From the NCBI RefSeq assembly GCF_025628965.1, contig NZ_JAOTEN010000001.1, forward strand, positions 682,001 through 746,000: DNA of 64,000 bases. Direction: 5' to 3'. The position numbers and the translations under genes were made by a program. The stretch is from Chryseobacterium gilvum (GTDB lineage: Bacteria; Bacteroidota; Bacteroidia; Flavobacteriales; Weeksellaceae). Below the pieces are notes generated by a model. The model saw only the letters and a program-made list of their open reading frames with translations, did not search any database and had not been told where the DNA came from. Positions 15,918 to 25,935 of this stretch are shown in pieces. Positions within the stretch are counted from its first letter, which is position 1. The number at the start of each line of letters is the position of its first letter.

Positions 15918-18900
15918 ATGGCAAAACGTACAGATATAAAAACAATTTTAGTAATCGGATCCGGACCTATCATCATTGGTCAGGCGGCAGAATTCGATTA
16001 CGCAGGAACGCAGGCTTGCCTGTCTTTGAGAGAAGAAGGGTATAAGGTGATTTTGATCAATTCAAATCCGGCAACGATCATGACCGATGTTGAAATCGCA
16101 GATAAAGTGTATATCGAGCCGATTTCACTTCAGTTTGTAAGTCACATCATCAGAAAAGAACGTCCGGATGCACTTTTACCGACTCTTGGCGGACAAACCG
16201 GATTGAATATGGCGGTAGAGCTGGAAAAATCAGGAATTCTTGAAGAGTGTAAAGTTGAGGTTCTCGGAACTACGCTTTCTGCCATCAACAGAGCCGAAGA
16301 CAGAGATTTGTTCCGTGAGCTGATGCGAGAGCTGAACGAGCCCGTTCCGGAATCTGATATTGTCAATACCGTGGAAGGCGCATTGAGATTTGCGGAAGAA
16401 ATCGGTTATCCGGTTATCGTTCGTCCTGCTTTTACCATGGGAGGAACAGGAGGCGGAATCGCTGCCAACGAAGCAGAATTAAAGGAAATTGCAGAATTAG
16501 GGTTAAAATACAGTCCGGTTACGCAATGTCTTATCGAAAGATCAATTGCAGGTTTCAAAGAAATAGAATACGAAGTAATGCGTGATGCAAACGACAATGC
16601 GATTGTGGTTTGTAACATGGAAAACATAGATCCGGTAGGCGTTCACACTGGTGACTCGATTGTAGTGGCGCCTTCGCAGACGCTTTCTGACCGAGAATAC
16701 CAAATGCTAAGAAATGCATCTTTGAAAATCATCAGAGCATTGGGAATTGAAGGCGGATGTAACGTACAGTTGGCTTTAGACCCAGATTCATTTGATTATT
16801 ACATTATCGAGGTAAACCCGAGAGTTTCCCGCTCGTCGGCTTTGGCAAGTAAAGCAACGGGATATCCGATTGCGAAAATTGCTGCAAAAATCGCAGTAGG
16901 ATTAACGTTGGACGAAATTATGAATCCGGTGACGGGCAAAACATACGCCTGTTTTGAGCCGGCTTTGGATTATGTAGTCACTAAATTCCCAAGGTTTCCA
17001 TTCGATAAATTTGAAACAGCAGACAGAAGACTGTCGACGCAGATGAAAGCAACGGGTGAAGTAATGGCCATCGGAAGAAACTTCGAAGAGTCTTTACAAA
17101 AAGCCGTTCGTTCTCTGGAAACGGGTTTAAGACATTTAGGCTTAAAAACAAAACAGGCAGCCGCATTAACGGATGAAGATATCGAAAGAAGAATCCGTGT
17201 GTGTGATGACGAAAGACTATTCATTATTTGCGATGCCTTAAGAAGAGGATACGATTGGGAACAAATCGTAGAATGGAGTAAAATTGATAAATTCTTCATC
17301 TGGAAATTAAAGAAACTTGTAGATTTTGAAAAAACAATTGCCGCTCATAAATTCGATAAAGAAATTTTAATTCAGGCTAAAAAATTAGGATTCTCAGATC
17401 AGAATATTGCTCACTTATGGGAATCTACTCAGCGTGAAGTATATACTTTCAGAAAAGAAAACGGAGTGATTCCGGTGTACAAAATGGTCGATACCTGTGC
17501 GGCAGAATTCGAAAGTGAAACCCCTTATTTCTATGGAACCTATGAAGAAGAAAATGAAAGTGTGGTTTCAGACAAACAAAAAGTGGTGGTTTTAGGTTCG
17601 GGTCCTATCAGAATCGGACAGGGAGTTGAGTTCGATTACGCAACGGTGCATTCGGTTTGGGCGATTAAAGAAATGGGCTATGAAGCGATTATCATCAATA
17701 ATAACCCGGAAACGGTATCTACAGACTTCTCGATTTCAGATAAATTATACTTCGAGCCTTTGACGGAAGAAGATGTGATGAACATCATCGATCTTGAAAA
17801 ACCAATGGGAGTTGTGGTTCAGTTTGGCGGACAAACCGCGATCAATTTAGCCGATAAATTAGCAGCTTACGGAGTGAAAATTTTAGGGACTTCTCTCGAA
17901 GATCTTGATCGTGCTGAAAACAGGGATAAATTTGAAAAAGCCCTTCAGGAAATGGGAATTCCGCAGCCTTTAGGGAAAACTTCCACGTCCAAAGAAGAAG
18001 CAATAAAGATTGCGAACGAGATCGGCTATCCTGTTTTGGTCCGTCCAAGCTACGTTTTAGGAGGCAGAGCCATGGAAATTGTGTATACCGAAGCCGAACT
18101 TTCTCATTACATGGAATTTGCAGTAGATGCAAGTCCGGATCAGCCGGTTTTAGTTGACCGTTACATTACCGGAAGAGAAGTGGAAGTCGATGCAATTTGT
18201 GATGGTGAAACGGTGATCATCCCGGGAATTATGGAACATATCGAAAGAGCGGGAGTTCACTCAGGAGACTCAATCGCTGTTTATCCGCCACAGAATGTTT
18301 CTCAGGCAGAAATCGATACCTTGGTAGATTATACTGAAAGACTGGCGAAAGGACTGAATGTGATCGGCTTAATGAATATTCAGTACGTTCTTTCTGAAGG
18401 AAATGTGTACGTGATCGAGGTAAATCCGCGTTCATCAAGAACGGTTCCTTTCTTATCTAAAATTACAGAAGTTCCAATGGCTAATTTAGCAACAAAAGCT
18501 ATTTTAGGCCAGAAACTGAAAGATTTAGGCTACAAAAACGGCTTGGTTCCCAATAAAGAAGGGGTCTTTGTAAAAGTTCCGGTATTTTCATTCTCAAAAC
18601 TAACAAAAGTTGACATCTCTTTAGGACCGGAAATGAAGTCGACCGGAGAAGTCATGGGGAAAGACACCACTTTGGAAAAAGCATTGTACAAAGGATTGGT
18701 TGCAGCGGGAAGAAAAGTTCCGATGCATGGTTCGATATTATTCACGGTAGCTGATAAACACAAGCAGGAAGCGGCAGATTTGGCAGCAAGATTTCATGAG
18801 GTAGGTTTCAGAATCTGGGCAACGGAAGGAACTGCAAAATTCTTCGGAGAACAAGGAATTCCTTGCAAAATCGGATACAAAATTGGAGAAGAAAGTGTGA

Positions 18901-19100
18901 ACCTGATTGATCTGATCCAGAAAGGAAAGGTGCAGTATGTTGTCAATACCATGACAAAAGGAAAGCAGTCTGAGAGAGACGGTTTCCAGATCAGAAGAAT
19001 GAGTGTGGAAAACGGGGTACCTTGTTTAACTTCAATGGATACGGTAGAAGCTATCTTAAAAGTGATCGAAAGCATGAGTTTTAAAATGGAAGTAATGTAG
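15918..19100 (+). CDS. carB: Carbamoyl-phosphate synthase large subunit
   Basis: The 1060-residue CarB forms carbamoyl phosphate from bicarbonate, ammonia and two ATP. Both halves are present: each has a preATP-grasp and ATP-grasp domain ([20 protein letters not shown] near residue 15 and [20 protein letters not shown] near residue 560), and the C-terminal MGS-like allosteric domain starts near [12 protein letters not shown]. That domain binds UMP or ornithine in other bacteria. The 163-base gap behind carA holds an inverted repeat but no clear promoter. A terminator follows the stop. Confidence 0.95.
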   Translation: MAKRTDIKTILVIGSGPIIIGQAAEFDYAGTQACLSLREEGYKVILINSNPATIMTDVEIADKVYIEPISLQFVSHIIRKERPDALLPTLGGQTGLNMAVELEKSGILEECKVEVLGTTLSAINRAEDRDLFRELMRELNEPVPESDIVNTVEGALRFAEEIGYPVIVRPAFTMGGTGGGIAANEAELKEIAELGLKYSPVTQCLIERSIAGFKEIEYEVMRDANDNAIVVCNMENIDPVGVHTGDSIVVAPSQTLSDREYQMLRNASLKIIRALGIEGGCNVQLALDPDSFDYYIIEVNPRVSRSSALASKATGYPIAKIAAKIAVGLTLDEIMNPVTGKTYACFEPALDYVVTKFPRFPFDKFETADRRLSTQMKATGEVMAIGRNFEESLQKAVRSLETGLRHLGLKTKQAAALTDEDIERRIRVCDDERLFIICDALRRGYDWEQIVEWSKIDKFFIWKLKKLVDFEKTIAAHKFDKEILIQAKKLGFSDQNIAHLWESTQREVYTFRKENGVIPVYKMVDTCAAEFESETPYFYGTYEEENESVVSDKQKVVVLGSGPIRIGQGVEFDYATVHSVWAIKEMGYEAIIINNNPETVSTDFSISDKLYFEPLTEEDVMNIIDLEKPMGVVVQFGGQTAINLADKLAAYGVKILGTSLEDLDRAENRDKFEKALQEMGIPQPLGKTSTSKEEAIKIANEIGYPVLVRPSYVLGGRAMEIVYTEAELSHYMEFAVDASPDQPVLVDRYITGREVEVDAICDGETVIIPGIMEHIERAGVHSGDSIAVYPPQNVSQAEIDTLVDYTERLAKGLNVIGLMNIQYVLSEGNVYVIEVNPRSSRTVPFLSKITEVPMANLATKAILGQKLKDLGYKNGLVPNKEGVFVKVPVFSFSKLTKVDISLGPEMKSTGEVMGKDTTLEKALYKGLVAAGRKVPMHGSILFTVADKHKQEAADLAARFHEVGFRIWATEGTAKFFGEQGIPCKIGYKIGEESVNLIDLIQKGKVQYVVNTMTKGKQSERDGFQIRRMSVENGVPCLTSMDTVEAILKVIESMSFKMEVM

Positions 19101-19126
19101 TTTTAAAAAATAAAATAAAATATTAT

Positions 19127-19153
19127 CCCCGTTAGTTTTCTTGCGGGGTTTTT
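19127..19153 (+). terminator. Terminator of pyrB-carA-carB
   Basis: CCCCG (19127-19131) pairs with CGGGG (19144-19148) over a 12-base loop, followed by five T. It lies 26 bases behind the carB stop. Confidence 0.75.
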
Positions 19154-19208
19154 ATTTGCTGATCTCTATAAATTTGAATACTTTCGGTACAATAAATATA
19201 ATAATAAT

Positions 19209-19634
19209 ATGGAAGAATCAAACAACTCAAATAATCAAGACCGTAAAACCCCAAAAGTGACTGGGATTGGCGGTATTTTTTTCTTTTCAGAAGATCCTGC
19301 AGAAACCAGAAAATGGTATGCTGAAAATCTAGGATTTGACGTGAATGACTGGGGTTCTACTTTTAAATCAAGAAATATAGAACGTCCTGAGGAAATTAAT
19401 CAGCTGCAGTGGTCGCCTTTTAAAAATGGAAGCGACTATTTTTCGCCATCGAAAAAAGATTTTATGATTAATTATCAGGTTCAGAATATTGAAGCGTTGG
19501 TAGAAAAATTAAAACAAAACCGAGTGACGGTTGTCGATGAAATTGCAGCTTATGACTACGGAAAGTTCGTACACATCATGGATGCAGACGGAAATAAACT
19601 GGAACTTTGGGAACCTGCAAAGGATGAAGTTTAG
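19209..19634 (+). CDS. VOC (glyoxalase/bleomycin-resistance fold) protein
   Basis: This 141-residue protein carries the vicinal-oxygen-chelate fold: the opening strand GIGGIFFFSEDPAETRKWYAENLG is the typical first beta-alpha-beta unit, and HIMDADGNKLELWEP is the typical closing metal-ligand block with the Glu. Members bind a divalent metal and act as glyoxalases, dioxygenases or resistance proteins; the exact role cannot be told. It stands alone behind the carB terminator. A weak promoter (TTTG at 19155, TACTTTCG at 19179) precedes it. Confidence 0.8.
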   Translation: MEESNNSNNQDRKTPKVTGIGGIFFFSEDPAETRKWYAENLGFDVNDWGSTFKSRNIERPEEINQLQWSPFKNGSDYFSPSKKDFMINYQVQNIEALVEKLKQNRVTVVDEIAAYDYGKFVHIMDADGNKLELWEPAKDEV

Positions 19635-19735
19635 AATAGCTAGAATCTATAGCCAGTAATATTTTAACAAAATTTATCAAAATCACATATACATTTTCTG
19701 ACTGCTAATTTGTATTTTTAAACAAAATTTTACAA

Positions 19736-20341
19736 GTGAAAAAGTTATTATTTACACTTTGCATATCGGCATCAGCGTTAGGTTTTGCACAGGATTATTC
19801 AGTACCTGCGGTGAGTCCGCGTCAAAAAGTGGAACAGCAGTTCTCAATGTCTAAAATCATTGTTGATTACGGAAGACCGGGCGTGAAAGGCCGTAAAATC
19901 TTCGGAGAACTGGTTCCTTACAACCAGGTTTGGAGAGCCGGAGCAAATTCTTCCACGAAAATTACCTTCGGACAGGCGGTAAACTTTGGCGGAAAAACAG
20001 TTGCGGCAGGAACATACGGATTGTTTATCGTTCCCACGGAAAAAGAATGGAAAGTGATTTTAAATAAAGACTTCCAGCAATGGGGCGCTTATACGTATGA
20101 TCCCAAACAGGATGTTGTAGATATTACAGTGCCTGTAAACAAACTTGCAGATAAGCAGGAATGGTTCGAAATTACACTAAATCCAACCGATGAAAACTCC
20201 GGAAATCTGGTCATCAAATGGGATATGGCGCAAGCTGAAGTTACTTTAAAACCTGCAAAACCGGAAACTGTAACAAAAATTGCCGAAAAGCTGAAAGAAA
20301 TCAAAAAAATAGAATCTGACGCGGCGAAGTCAAAAAGCTAA
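19736..20341 (+). CDS. DUF2911 exported protein (first paralog)
   Basis: The start is a GTG at 19736; it gives MKKLLFTLCISASALGFAQ, a clean signal peptide, whereas a later start would lose it. The 201-residue product has the DUF2911 blocks VKGRKIFGELVPYNQVWRAGAN and, later, QQWGAYTYDPKQD, followed by a Lys-rich C-terminal helix. DUF2911 is common in Bacteroidota and has no established function; the fold is beta-rich. A second DUF2911 gene lies at 35881-36399 in this window. The gene stands between the VOC gene and a GNAT gene, 37 bases before the latter, so it may be co-transcribed with it. Confidence 0.85.
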   Translation: MKKLLFTLCISASALGFAQDYSVPAVSPRQKVEQQFSMSKIIVDYGRPGVKGRKIFGELVPYNQVWRAGANSSTKITFGQAVNFGGKTVAAGTYGLFIVPTEKEWKVILNKDFQQWGAYTYDPKQDVVDITVPVNKLADKQEWFEITLNPTDENSGNLVIKWDMAQAEVTLKPAKPETVTKIAEKLKEIKKIESDAAKSKS

Positions 20342-20378
20342 GCAGATTGTACGATTTTATTAAAACAAATATCTGCAG

Positions 20379-20906
20379 ATGGATTTTTCAATTCAGAAAA
20401 TAGTAGAAAATTCAGAATATCAATTAATCCCCTTACAGCAAGGGGATTTTGAATCTCTGTACGCTGTCGCATCAGATCCTGAAATCTGGAAACAGCATCC
20501 TAATAAAGACCGGTATCAAAGAGGAGTTTTTGAAAACTTTTTCAAAGGAGCCTTAGAAAGTAGCGGTGCATTTAAAATTATCGATAAAATTACGGGCGAG
20601 GTTTTGGGAAGCACCCGTTTTTATGATTTTAATGAAAAAAAGAACAGCATTTTCATAGGATATACTTTTTATGGAACAAAATTTTGGGGCAAAGGAGTTA
20701 ATCCTAAGATCAAAAAGCTAATGCTTGACTATATTTTTCAATTTGTAGATACGGTACATTTTCATATTGGCAAAGAGAATATACGTTCTCAAATTGCGAT
20801 GGAAAGACTGGGCGGACAAAAAATCGCTGAAGAAGAAGTTGCCTATTTTGGAGAACCGGCTAAAACAAATTTTGTATACGAAATCAAAAAAGAAAACTGG
20901 ATATGA
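20379..20906 (+). CDS. GNAT family N-acetyltransferase
   Basis: The 175-residue protein has the Gcn5-related acetyltransferase layout: an N-terminal strand set (LIPLQQGDFESLYAVASDPE), then the strand-helix with FIGYTFYGTKFWGKGVNPKI where the acetyl-CoA loop lies, and a closing HFHIGKENIRSQIAMERLGG. These match the RimJ/RimL-like (protein N-terminal or ribosomal) subgroup. The substrate is unknown. The stop overlaps the start of the cupin gene by four bases, so the two are coupled. Confidence 0.85.
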   Translation: MDFSIQKIVENSEYQLIPLQQGDFESLYAVASDPEIWKQHPNKDRYQRGVFENFFKGALESSGAFKIIDKITGEVLGSTRFYDFNEKKNSIFIGYTFYGTKFWGKGVNPKIKKLMLDYIFQFVDTVHFHIGKENIRSQIAMERLGGQKIAEEEVAYFGEPAKTNFVYEIKKENWI

Positions 20907-21274
20907 GAAAATTTAAAATTCAAAAATCGCCGTTAATCGTTCCCACCACAGACGGAAAATTAATTGAAGAACACTGGGGAAATTCTACTCAGAACCCAAA
21001 TATCTCCATCGCTCATATGATCGCGCCCGGCGAATGGAGCGAGCCGCACCAGACTCCGGATTTTGATGAATTCACTTTAATCATTTCAGGAAAAAAACAA
21101 TTTGAGATTGACGGTGAAGTGATTGTATTGGAAAAAGGGCAAAGCATTATGATCCAGAAAGGAGCCAGAGTGCGCTACAGCAATCCCTTTCCAGAGTCTT
21201 GTGAATACGTTTCAATCTGTCTTCCAGCATTCTCAATGGAATCGGTAAACAAAGAACAGGAAGGCGTAGATTAA
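20903..21274 (+). CDS. Cupin-domain protein
   Basis: The 123-residue protein is one cupin barrel: EPHQTPDFDEFTLIISGKKQ supplies the histidine and glutamate metal ligands of motif 1, and the LEKGQSIMIQKGARVRYSNP segment is motif 2. The single barrel may bind a metal and act on a small substrate or sense one. It overlaps the upstream GNAT gene (ATGA), suggesting that both act in one pathway, which is inference. Behind it lies a long inverted repeat that probably ends transcription from both sides. Confidence 0.8.
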   Translation: MRKFKIQKSPLIVPTTDGKLIEEHWGNSTQNPNISIAHMIAPGEWSEPHQTPDFDEFTLIISGKKQFEIDGEVIVLEKGQSIMIQKGARVRYSNPFPESCEYVSICLPAFSMESVNKEQEGVD

Positions 21275-21294
21275 TACAATGTAACCAGTCTAAT

Positions 21295-21338
21295 AATGTA
21301 ACGATGTACCAATTTTGACATTGGTACATTGTTACATT
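21295..21338. repeat. 19-base inverted repeat (likely bidirectional terminator)
   Basis: Arms 21295-21313 and 21320-21338 are complementary over 19 bases with one mismatch (a G-U pair in RNA), loop six bases. It lies between the convergent cupin and dienelactone-hydrolase-like genes. It could be a dispersed palindromic element or a bidirectional terminator; no T run is present. Confidence 0.65.
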
Positions 21339-21344
21339 TACATT

Positions 21345-22088
21345 TTACTTCAAAATCTCTTTCAAAAACATCAAGGTATGGTTCCATGCTCTTTTAGCCA
21401 TCATCGGATTGTAATCTGATGATTTCGGATCTGTAAAAGTATGTTTAGAATGCGCATAAGTGATGATTTGCCAGTCAGCATTGCCATCATTCATTTCTTT
21501 GATTAAATTATTATAATCTTCCGGAGTTACACTTTTATCATCAGCAGGATTTTCTATTAGCATTTTAGCGGCAATCGGCTCATTTTTTCTGGTCTGATCT
21601 TTTGCCAGACTCCCGTGAATGGAAACAACGCCCACAACCGGTAATTTTCCTCTTACAGATTCCAAAGCACCGGTTCCGCCGAAACAATATCCGATTACTG
21701 CAATTTTGTCGGGAATCGCGCCATTTTTCTTCAGCTGATCTAAAGCCAGAGAAATTCTTTTCTGGTAAGCTTCAAAGTTTTTTTTGTAATATCCGGAAGT
21801 TTTTGCGGCAGAATCTCCGTCAGCCGGGATATTTCCTTCCCCGTAAATATCTGCGACAAAAGCAATATACCCTTGTTTTTCCAGCTCTGCCGCTGCATTT
21901 TTTGCTTCATCATCAATCCCTTTCCATGCCGGAAGAATAAGAATGCCGGGAAGTTTTTTTCCTGTATTGGAAGTGACTAAACCGTTCAGTTTCTGCGAAC
22001 CGTCCTGGTAAGAAACTGTTTTAAGATTCTGGCTGAATAGGGTTCCTGAACTCATAAGAAAAGCGGTTAATAACATTGAACGTATCAT
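21345..22088 (-). CDS. Exported dienelactone hydrolase-like protein
   Basis: This 247-residue protein has a signal peptide (MLLTAFLMSSGTLFSQ) and an alpha/beta-hydrolase core of the dienelactone hydrolase family. The nucleophile elbow is VIGYCFGGTGAL, with cysteine instead of serine as in authentic family members; the histidine is in YAHSKHTFTD and an acidic residue is near PADDKSVTPEDY. Substrates of exported members are not known; dienelactone itself is unlikely. It converges on the cupin gene across the inverted repeat. Confidence 0.85.
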   Translation of the reverse strand: MIRSMLLTAFLMSSGTLFSQNLKTVSYQDGSQKLNGLVTSNTGKKLPGILILPAWKGIDDEAKNAAAELEKQGYIAFVADIYGEGNIPADGDSAAKTSGYYKKNFEAYQKRISLALDQLKKNGAIPDKIAVIGYCFGGTGALESVRGKLPVVGVVSIHGSLAKDQTRKNEPIAAKMLIENPADDKSVTPEDYNNLIKEMNDGNADWQIITYAHSKHTFTDPKSSDYNPMMAKRAWNHTLMFLKEILK

Positions 22089-22177
22089 ATTTTGTACTAT
22101 TTGGTTATATTATTGATTATGTATATTTTTCAATAAATTCTTTTCTAAAATTAATGAAAATTATTTACAGTCAGGGC

Positions 22178-22789
22178 TTAAAATTTTACATTTAAATCAA
22201 TCAGTTCCTGTTCTAAATCTGTTTCCGGAGTTATATGAATGACATGAAAGCCTAAACTTTTTGCCATTTCAATATTTTTAAAATTATCATCAATAAATAC
22301 AGATTCTTCAGCATTTATATGATATCTTTCCAAAAGCAGCTGCCATATTCTTGGATCAGGCTTAATGAGTTTTTCGGTTCCGGAAACGACAATTTTACCG
22401 TCAAAAAGCTGGAAAAAATCATAATTTTCTAATGCGTACGGAAACGTTTCTTCAGACCAGTTGGTGAGTCCAAACAGTTGATAATCAGTTTTATTTAGCT
22501 TCCTGAGAATTTCAACATGACGCGGAATTTCACTTTTGAGCATAACCGTCCAGTTGTCATAATATGCGCGGATTTCTTTTTCCCATTCCGGAAACTGCTG
22601 TACCTGAAAATCAGTCCCCTCCAGAAGGCTTCTTCCCCGGTCTTGTTCAATATTCCATTCATCATGGGCAATTTCTTTAAGGAAATATTCCATTCTTTCA
22701 TCATCATTAAAATAATCTTTGAAAAAATACCTTGGATTCCAGTCTACTAAAACGCCGCCAAAGTCGAATATGATGTTTTTGATTTCCAT
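22178..22789 (-). CDS. HAD-superfamily hydrolase (YihX-like)
   Basis: The 203-residue protein opens with the HAD motif I FDFGGVLVDWNPRYF (Asp nucleophile and Asp proton donor), then motif II FGLTNWSEET (Thr/Asn region), a Lys in GTEKLIKPDPRIW (motif III) and FIDDNFKNIEMA (motif IV aspartates). This pattern is that of a cap-1 HAD phosphatase near YihX/epoxide-hydrolase-N-domain proteins. A sugar-phosphate or nucleotide phosphatase role is plausible. It lies 29 bases behind the HSDR_N-like gene on the same strand, likely the same transcript. Confidence 0.88.
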   Translation of the reverse strand: MEIKNIIFDFGGVLVDWNPRYFFKDYFNDDERMEYFLKEIAHDEWNIEQDRGRSLLEGTDFQVQQFPEWEKEIRAYYDNWTVMLKSEIPRHVEILRKLNKTDYQLFGLTNWSEETFPYALENYDFFQLFDGKIVVSGTEKLIKPDPRIWQLLLERYHINAEESVFIDDNFKNIEMAKSLGFHVIHITPETDLEQELIDLNVKF

Positions 22790-22818
22790 TTATTTTTAAT
22801 TATCAATTGATCTATTTA

Positions 22819-23244
22819 TTAGGGAATAAATTGATATTCCCCGTTTTCATACAGTGCATTAATATGGTGTAAACCATTGGTTAAGATAATTTCTTTTGCT
22901 CCTACAATCGAATTGTATCGTGCTGTTTGCTCGAATGTTTTTTCTGATAATTTAATAGACGGGGCTTTACATTCAATCAAGATTTTAGCCTGTGCTTTTT
23001 CGGTTACCAAAAGGTCAATCCTTTTAGTCAAACCATTAAGGACAATTTTTTTTTCGGTGATCAGCGCAGAGGCAGAATACGATTTTACGATGAGATAATA
23101 ATGGATCCAGTGCTGTCGTACCCATTCTTCGGGAGTGAGCAAAAGGTAAGTTTTACGGACAAGGTCATAAATAAAAAACTTATCTTTGTCTTTCTTGAAT
23201 TTAAAATCAAAAGTTTCCCGAAAATTAAGTTTTGGAAGTTCCAT
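22819..23244 (-). CDS. Stand-alone type I restriction R-N-like nuclease-fold protein
   Basis: The 141-residue protein matches the N-terminal domain of type I restriction R subunits (HSDR_N). The PD-(D/E)xK nuclease core is seen as RIDLLVTEKAQAKILIECKAP, with the Asp, Glu and Lys in place. No helicase, specificity or modification subunits are nearby, so this is a free domain; it could be a small nuclease or a DNA-handling protein of another role. Its start is only six bases from the divergent holA start, so the two genes need promoters inside each other's coding DNA. Confidence 0.8.
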   Translation of the reverse strand: MELPKLNFRETFDFKFKKDKDKFFIYDLVRKTYLLLTPEEWVRQHWIHYYLIVKSYSASALITEKKIVLNGLTKRIDLLVTEKAQAKILIECKAPSIKLSEKTFEQTARYNSIVGAKEIILTNGLHHINALYENGEYQFIP

Positions 23245-23250
23245 TAAAAG

Positions 23251-24288
23251 ATGAAAGAATTAGATTTAATCCTCAAAAATATTAAAAATAAAGAAGTTCT
23301 GCCGATTTATTTTTTCCACGGAGATGAACCTTATTTTATTGATGTTGCCGTAAAGGCATTAGAACATAATTTCCTCGAGGAAGATGAAAAGGCCTTTAAT
23401 CAAACCGTTACATACGGAAAAGACACTTCTTATCAGGAAATTCTTTCACTGGCAAGACAGTTTCCCATGATGGGCGATAAGCAGGTGATTATTGTAAAAG
23501 AAGCGCAGGATTTAAAATTATCTGAAGCAGAAAGTAAAGCGCTGGAAATGTATGTTGACAATCCGGTTCCATCCACCGTACTGGTTTTTGCGCACAAACA
23601 CAAAAAATTAGACAGCCGAAAAAAGGTAACCAAGTCCCTTGATAAAATTAACGCCCTGTTTCTGAGTGAAACCATCAGAGAAACTCATCTTCCGAAATGG
23701 ATTGCCGATGAATGCATAAAGTTAAATATAAAAACCGCTCCAAACATTTCGCATCTTCTTGCTGAATATCTTGGGAATGATCTTTCGAGAATTGCCAATG
23801 AACTGGGCAAATTAAAAATGATTTTGAAAGACGGAGAAATTCTTGACGGAACCCACATTGAAAATCATATCGGAATCAGCAAAGAATATAATGTCTTTGA
23901 GCTTCAGAAAGCTTTAGGAACCAAGAATGTAAATGCGGCGTATAAAATTGCCCATTACATGGGTAAAAATCCTAAGAACAATCCTTTTGTGATGATGCTT
24001 TCGAGTTTATACAATTATTTTTCTAATGTGATTATGTATCAGACGATGATCGGGCAGTCTCCGCAAACCATTGCTTCACAGATGGGCGTCAATCCTTATT
24101 TTCTAAAAGATTACGCCGAATCGGCACGGCTTTACCCACTCAAACATTCTACCAGAGTCATTTCAATTTTAAGAGAGTTTGATATGAAAGGAAAAGGTCT
24201 GGGTGCCGTCAATATGAGCGAGGCAGAGCTTATTAAGGAATTGGTTTATAAAATTATCAATGTAGATCAGGTAAAGATGAAGGTGTAA
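23251..24288 (+). CDS. holA: DNA polymerase III delta subunit
   Basis: HolA (delta) is part of the clamp loader that puts the beta clamp on DNA. The 345-residue protein has the delta opening PIYFFHGDEPYFID, an AAA+-like core and a C-terminal helical collar with LYNYFSNVIMYQ and KDYAESARLYPLKH. The length fits. The divergent neighbour starts six bases away. A -7-like TATCTTTG at 23181-23188 inside that neighbour may be its promoter; a matching -33 box is not clear. Confidence 0.92.
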   Translation: MKELDLILKNIKNKEVLPIYFFHGDEPYFIDVAVKALEHNFLEEDEKAFNQTVTYGKDTSYQEILSLARQFPMMGDKQVIIVKEAQDLKLSEAESKALEMYVDNPVPSTVLVFAHKHKKLDSRKKVTKSLDKINALFLSETIRETHLPKWIADECIKLNIKTAPNISHLLAEYLGNDLSRIANELGKLKMILKDGEILDGTHIENHIGISKEYNVFELQKALGTKNVNAAYKIAHYMGKNPKNNPFVMMLSSLYNYFSNVIMYQTMIGQSPQTIASQMGVNPYFLKDYAESARLYPLKHSTRVISILREFDMKGKGLGAVNMSEAELIKELVYKIINVDQVKMKV

Positions 24289-24432
24289 GTTTCTCATTTA
24301 TTTGATGCATTTACTTTATTGACGATCGACATATTTAATATCGAAAACTAGCATTAATTTTTCTTTAATTAAACATTAAATTTTACGAAATTTGCAGACT
24401 TAATTTTAATCTTTTTGAACTGTTACTATATT

Positions 24433-25374
24433 ATGGAAGAAAATATTTTAGACTGTATCATTGTAGGATCCGGGCCATCCGGTTTTACAGCAGCGATTTA
24501 TGCAGCAAGAGCAGACCTGAAACCTGAATTATATACCGGTCTGGAACCCGGCGGACAATTAACCACTACCACAGAAGTAGATAATTTTCCGGGGTATCCT
24601 TCAGGAATTACCGGCCCGGAAATGATGATGGATCTGCAAAAACAGGCTGAAAGATTTGATACTAAAGTGCATTATGAAATGATCACCAAAGCAGAATTTT
24701 CTACGCAAGTTGGCGGAATTCATAAATTATATGCGGGAAATAAAGAGCTTTTTGCGAAAACCGTCATTATTTCTACAGGGGCTACCGCAAAATATTTAGG
24801 CCTTGATGACGAAAAAAAATACAATGGAGGAGGAGTTTCTGCATGTGCAACCTGTGACGGTTTTTTCTACAAAGGAAAAGATGTTGTGGTGGTAGGAGCG
24901 GGAGATACTGCGGCAGAAGAAGCAACCTATCTTTCCAAATTGTGTAATAAAGTGACCATGTTGGTGAGAAAAGGAGAGTTCAGAGCTTCAAAAGCAATGA
25001 TTCACCGGGTGAACAATACGCCCAATATTGAAGTGAAATTTCACCACGAGCTGATTGGCATCGAAGGGGAAAATAATCTGGTTGAAAGAGCAGTGGTGAT
25101 CAACAATCAGACTCAGGAAAAATCTACGATCGATGTTCATGGGATTTTTATCGCGATCGGCCATAAACCGAATACCGATATTTTTGTCGGACAGATCAAT
25201 TTAGACGAAAACGGATACATTCAAACCGAGAAAGGAACGGCAAAGACCAATTTACCGGGTGTTTTCGCGGCAGGCGATGTTCAGGACCATATTTACAGAC
25301 AGGCTATTACAGCAGCCGGAAGCGGATGTATGGCTGCCATGGATGCTGAAAAATATTTAGCAGAATTACAGTAA
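24433..25374 (+). CDS. trxB: Thioredoxin-disulfide reductase
   Basis: TrxB reduces thioredoxin with NADPH through FAD and a redox-active disulfide. The 313-residue protein has the FAD Rossmann motif IIVGSGPSGFTAA at its start, the active-site CATC at residues 138-141, the NADPH loop VVVGAGDTAAEEA and the closing FAD motif GVFAAGDVQD. I chose the ATG at 24433 (MEENILDC) over one six codons upstream, because the Rossmann strand follows at the normal distance. A terminator follows the stop, just ahead of crcB. Confidence 0.95.
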   Translation: MEENILDCIIVGSGPSGFTAAIYAARADLKPELYTGLEPGGQLTTTTEVDNFPGYPSGITGPEMMMDLQKQAERFDTKVHYEMITKAEFSTQVGGIHKLYAGNKELFAKTVIISTGATAKYLGLDDEKKYNGGGVSACATCDGFFYKGKDVVVVGAGDTAAEEATYLSKLCNKVTMLVRKGEFRASKAMIHRVNNTPNIEVKFHHELIGIEGENNLVERAVVINNQTQEKSTIDVHGIFIAIGHKPNTDIFVGQINLDENGYIQTEKGTAKTNLPGVFAAGDVQDHIYRQAITAAGSGCMAAMDAEKYLAELQ

Positions 25375-25391
25375 AATAAATCAAACTATAA

Positions 25392-25422
25392 AAACGCACC
25401 TTTTCTGGTGCGTTTATTTTTT
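25392..25422 (+). terminator. Terminator behind trxB
   Basis: Nine-base perfect stem (25392-25400 with 25407-25415), loop TTTTCT, then a broken T run. It ends only four bases before the crcB start, so read-through may matter for crcB. Confidence 0.78.
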
Positions 25423-25425
25423 ATT

Positions 25426-25797
25426 ATGAAAAATTTGTTCTACATTTTTATTGGTGGCGGCTTTGGAAGCGTGATGCGATATCTCTTATCAAATTATACC
25501 CAAAAATGGTGGAATATCAATTATTTTCCTATGGGTACTTTTTTGGTTAATATTATAGGATGCTTTTTAATCGGGTTTTTAACTTCTTATTTTGCTAAAA
25601 ATGATTATTATTTAAAATATTTGCTGATTACAGGGTTTTGCGGAGGTTTCACCACTTTTTCTGCATTTTCAGCAGAAAACTATTCTTTATGGCAGAATCA
25701 GCACTTTGGGACCCTATTTATATATGTCATCATGAGTGTAATCGCAGGATTTGCAGCAGTATTTTTGGGAATGAAATCTCCGGCTTTACTGCAGTAA
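25426..25797 (+). CDS. crcB: Fluoride channel FluC/CrcB
   Basis: FluC exports toxic fluoride as a dual-topology dimeric channel. The 123-residue protein has four helices and the family blocks GGGFGSVMRYLLSN, GTFLVNIIGCFLIGF and GFCGGFTTFSAFSAE, with the Asn and Phe residues that line the fluoride path. The start at 25426 is preceded by the trxB terminator, so the ribosome site overlaps the hairpin tail. No fluoride riboswitch was recognised in the short upstream region. The region behind it holds the tRNA promoter. Confidence 0.92.
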   Translation: MKNLFYIFIGGGFGSVMRYLLSNYTQKWWNINYFPMGTFLVNIIGCFLIGFLTSYFAKNDYYLKYLLITGFCGGFTTFSAFSAENYSLWQNQHFGTLFIYVIMSVIAGFAAVFLGMKSPALLQ

Positions 25798-25870
25798 CTT
25801 TAAGACATTAAAATAAGAATCTGATTGTAAGCTGATTATTCATTTTAGAATATTTATTTTTAAAAATAGT

Positions 25871-25901
25871 TTTGTTACTATTGAAAAGAGTTTTATATTT
25901 G
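25871..25901 (+). promoter_or_regulatory. Promoter of tRNA-Ser copy 1
   Basis: TTTG at 25871-25874, 19 bases, TATATTTG at 25894-25901. The same sequence and spacing precede copy 2. Confidence 0.78.
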
Positions 25902-25935
25902 CACCACTAAAAATGACGATGATATCGGAATTTAA

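Noticed and set aside
25375..25425. Fluoride riboswitch before crcB
   Set aside because: Only the trxB terminator is visible in the short gap; no conserved fluoride-aptamer pseudoknot could be made out.
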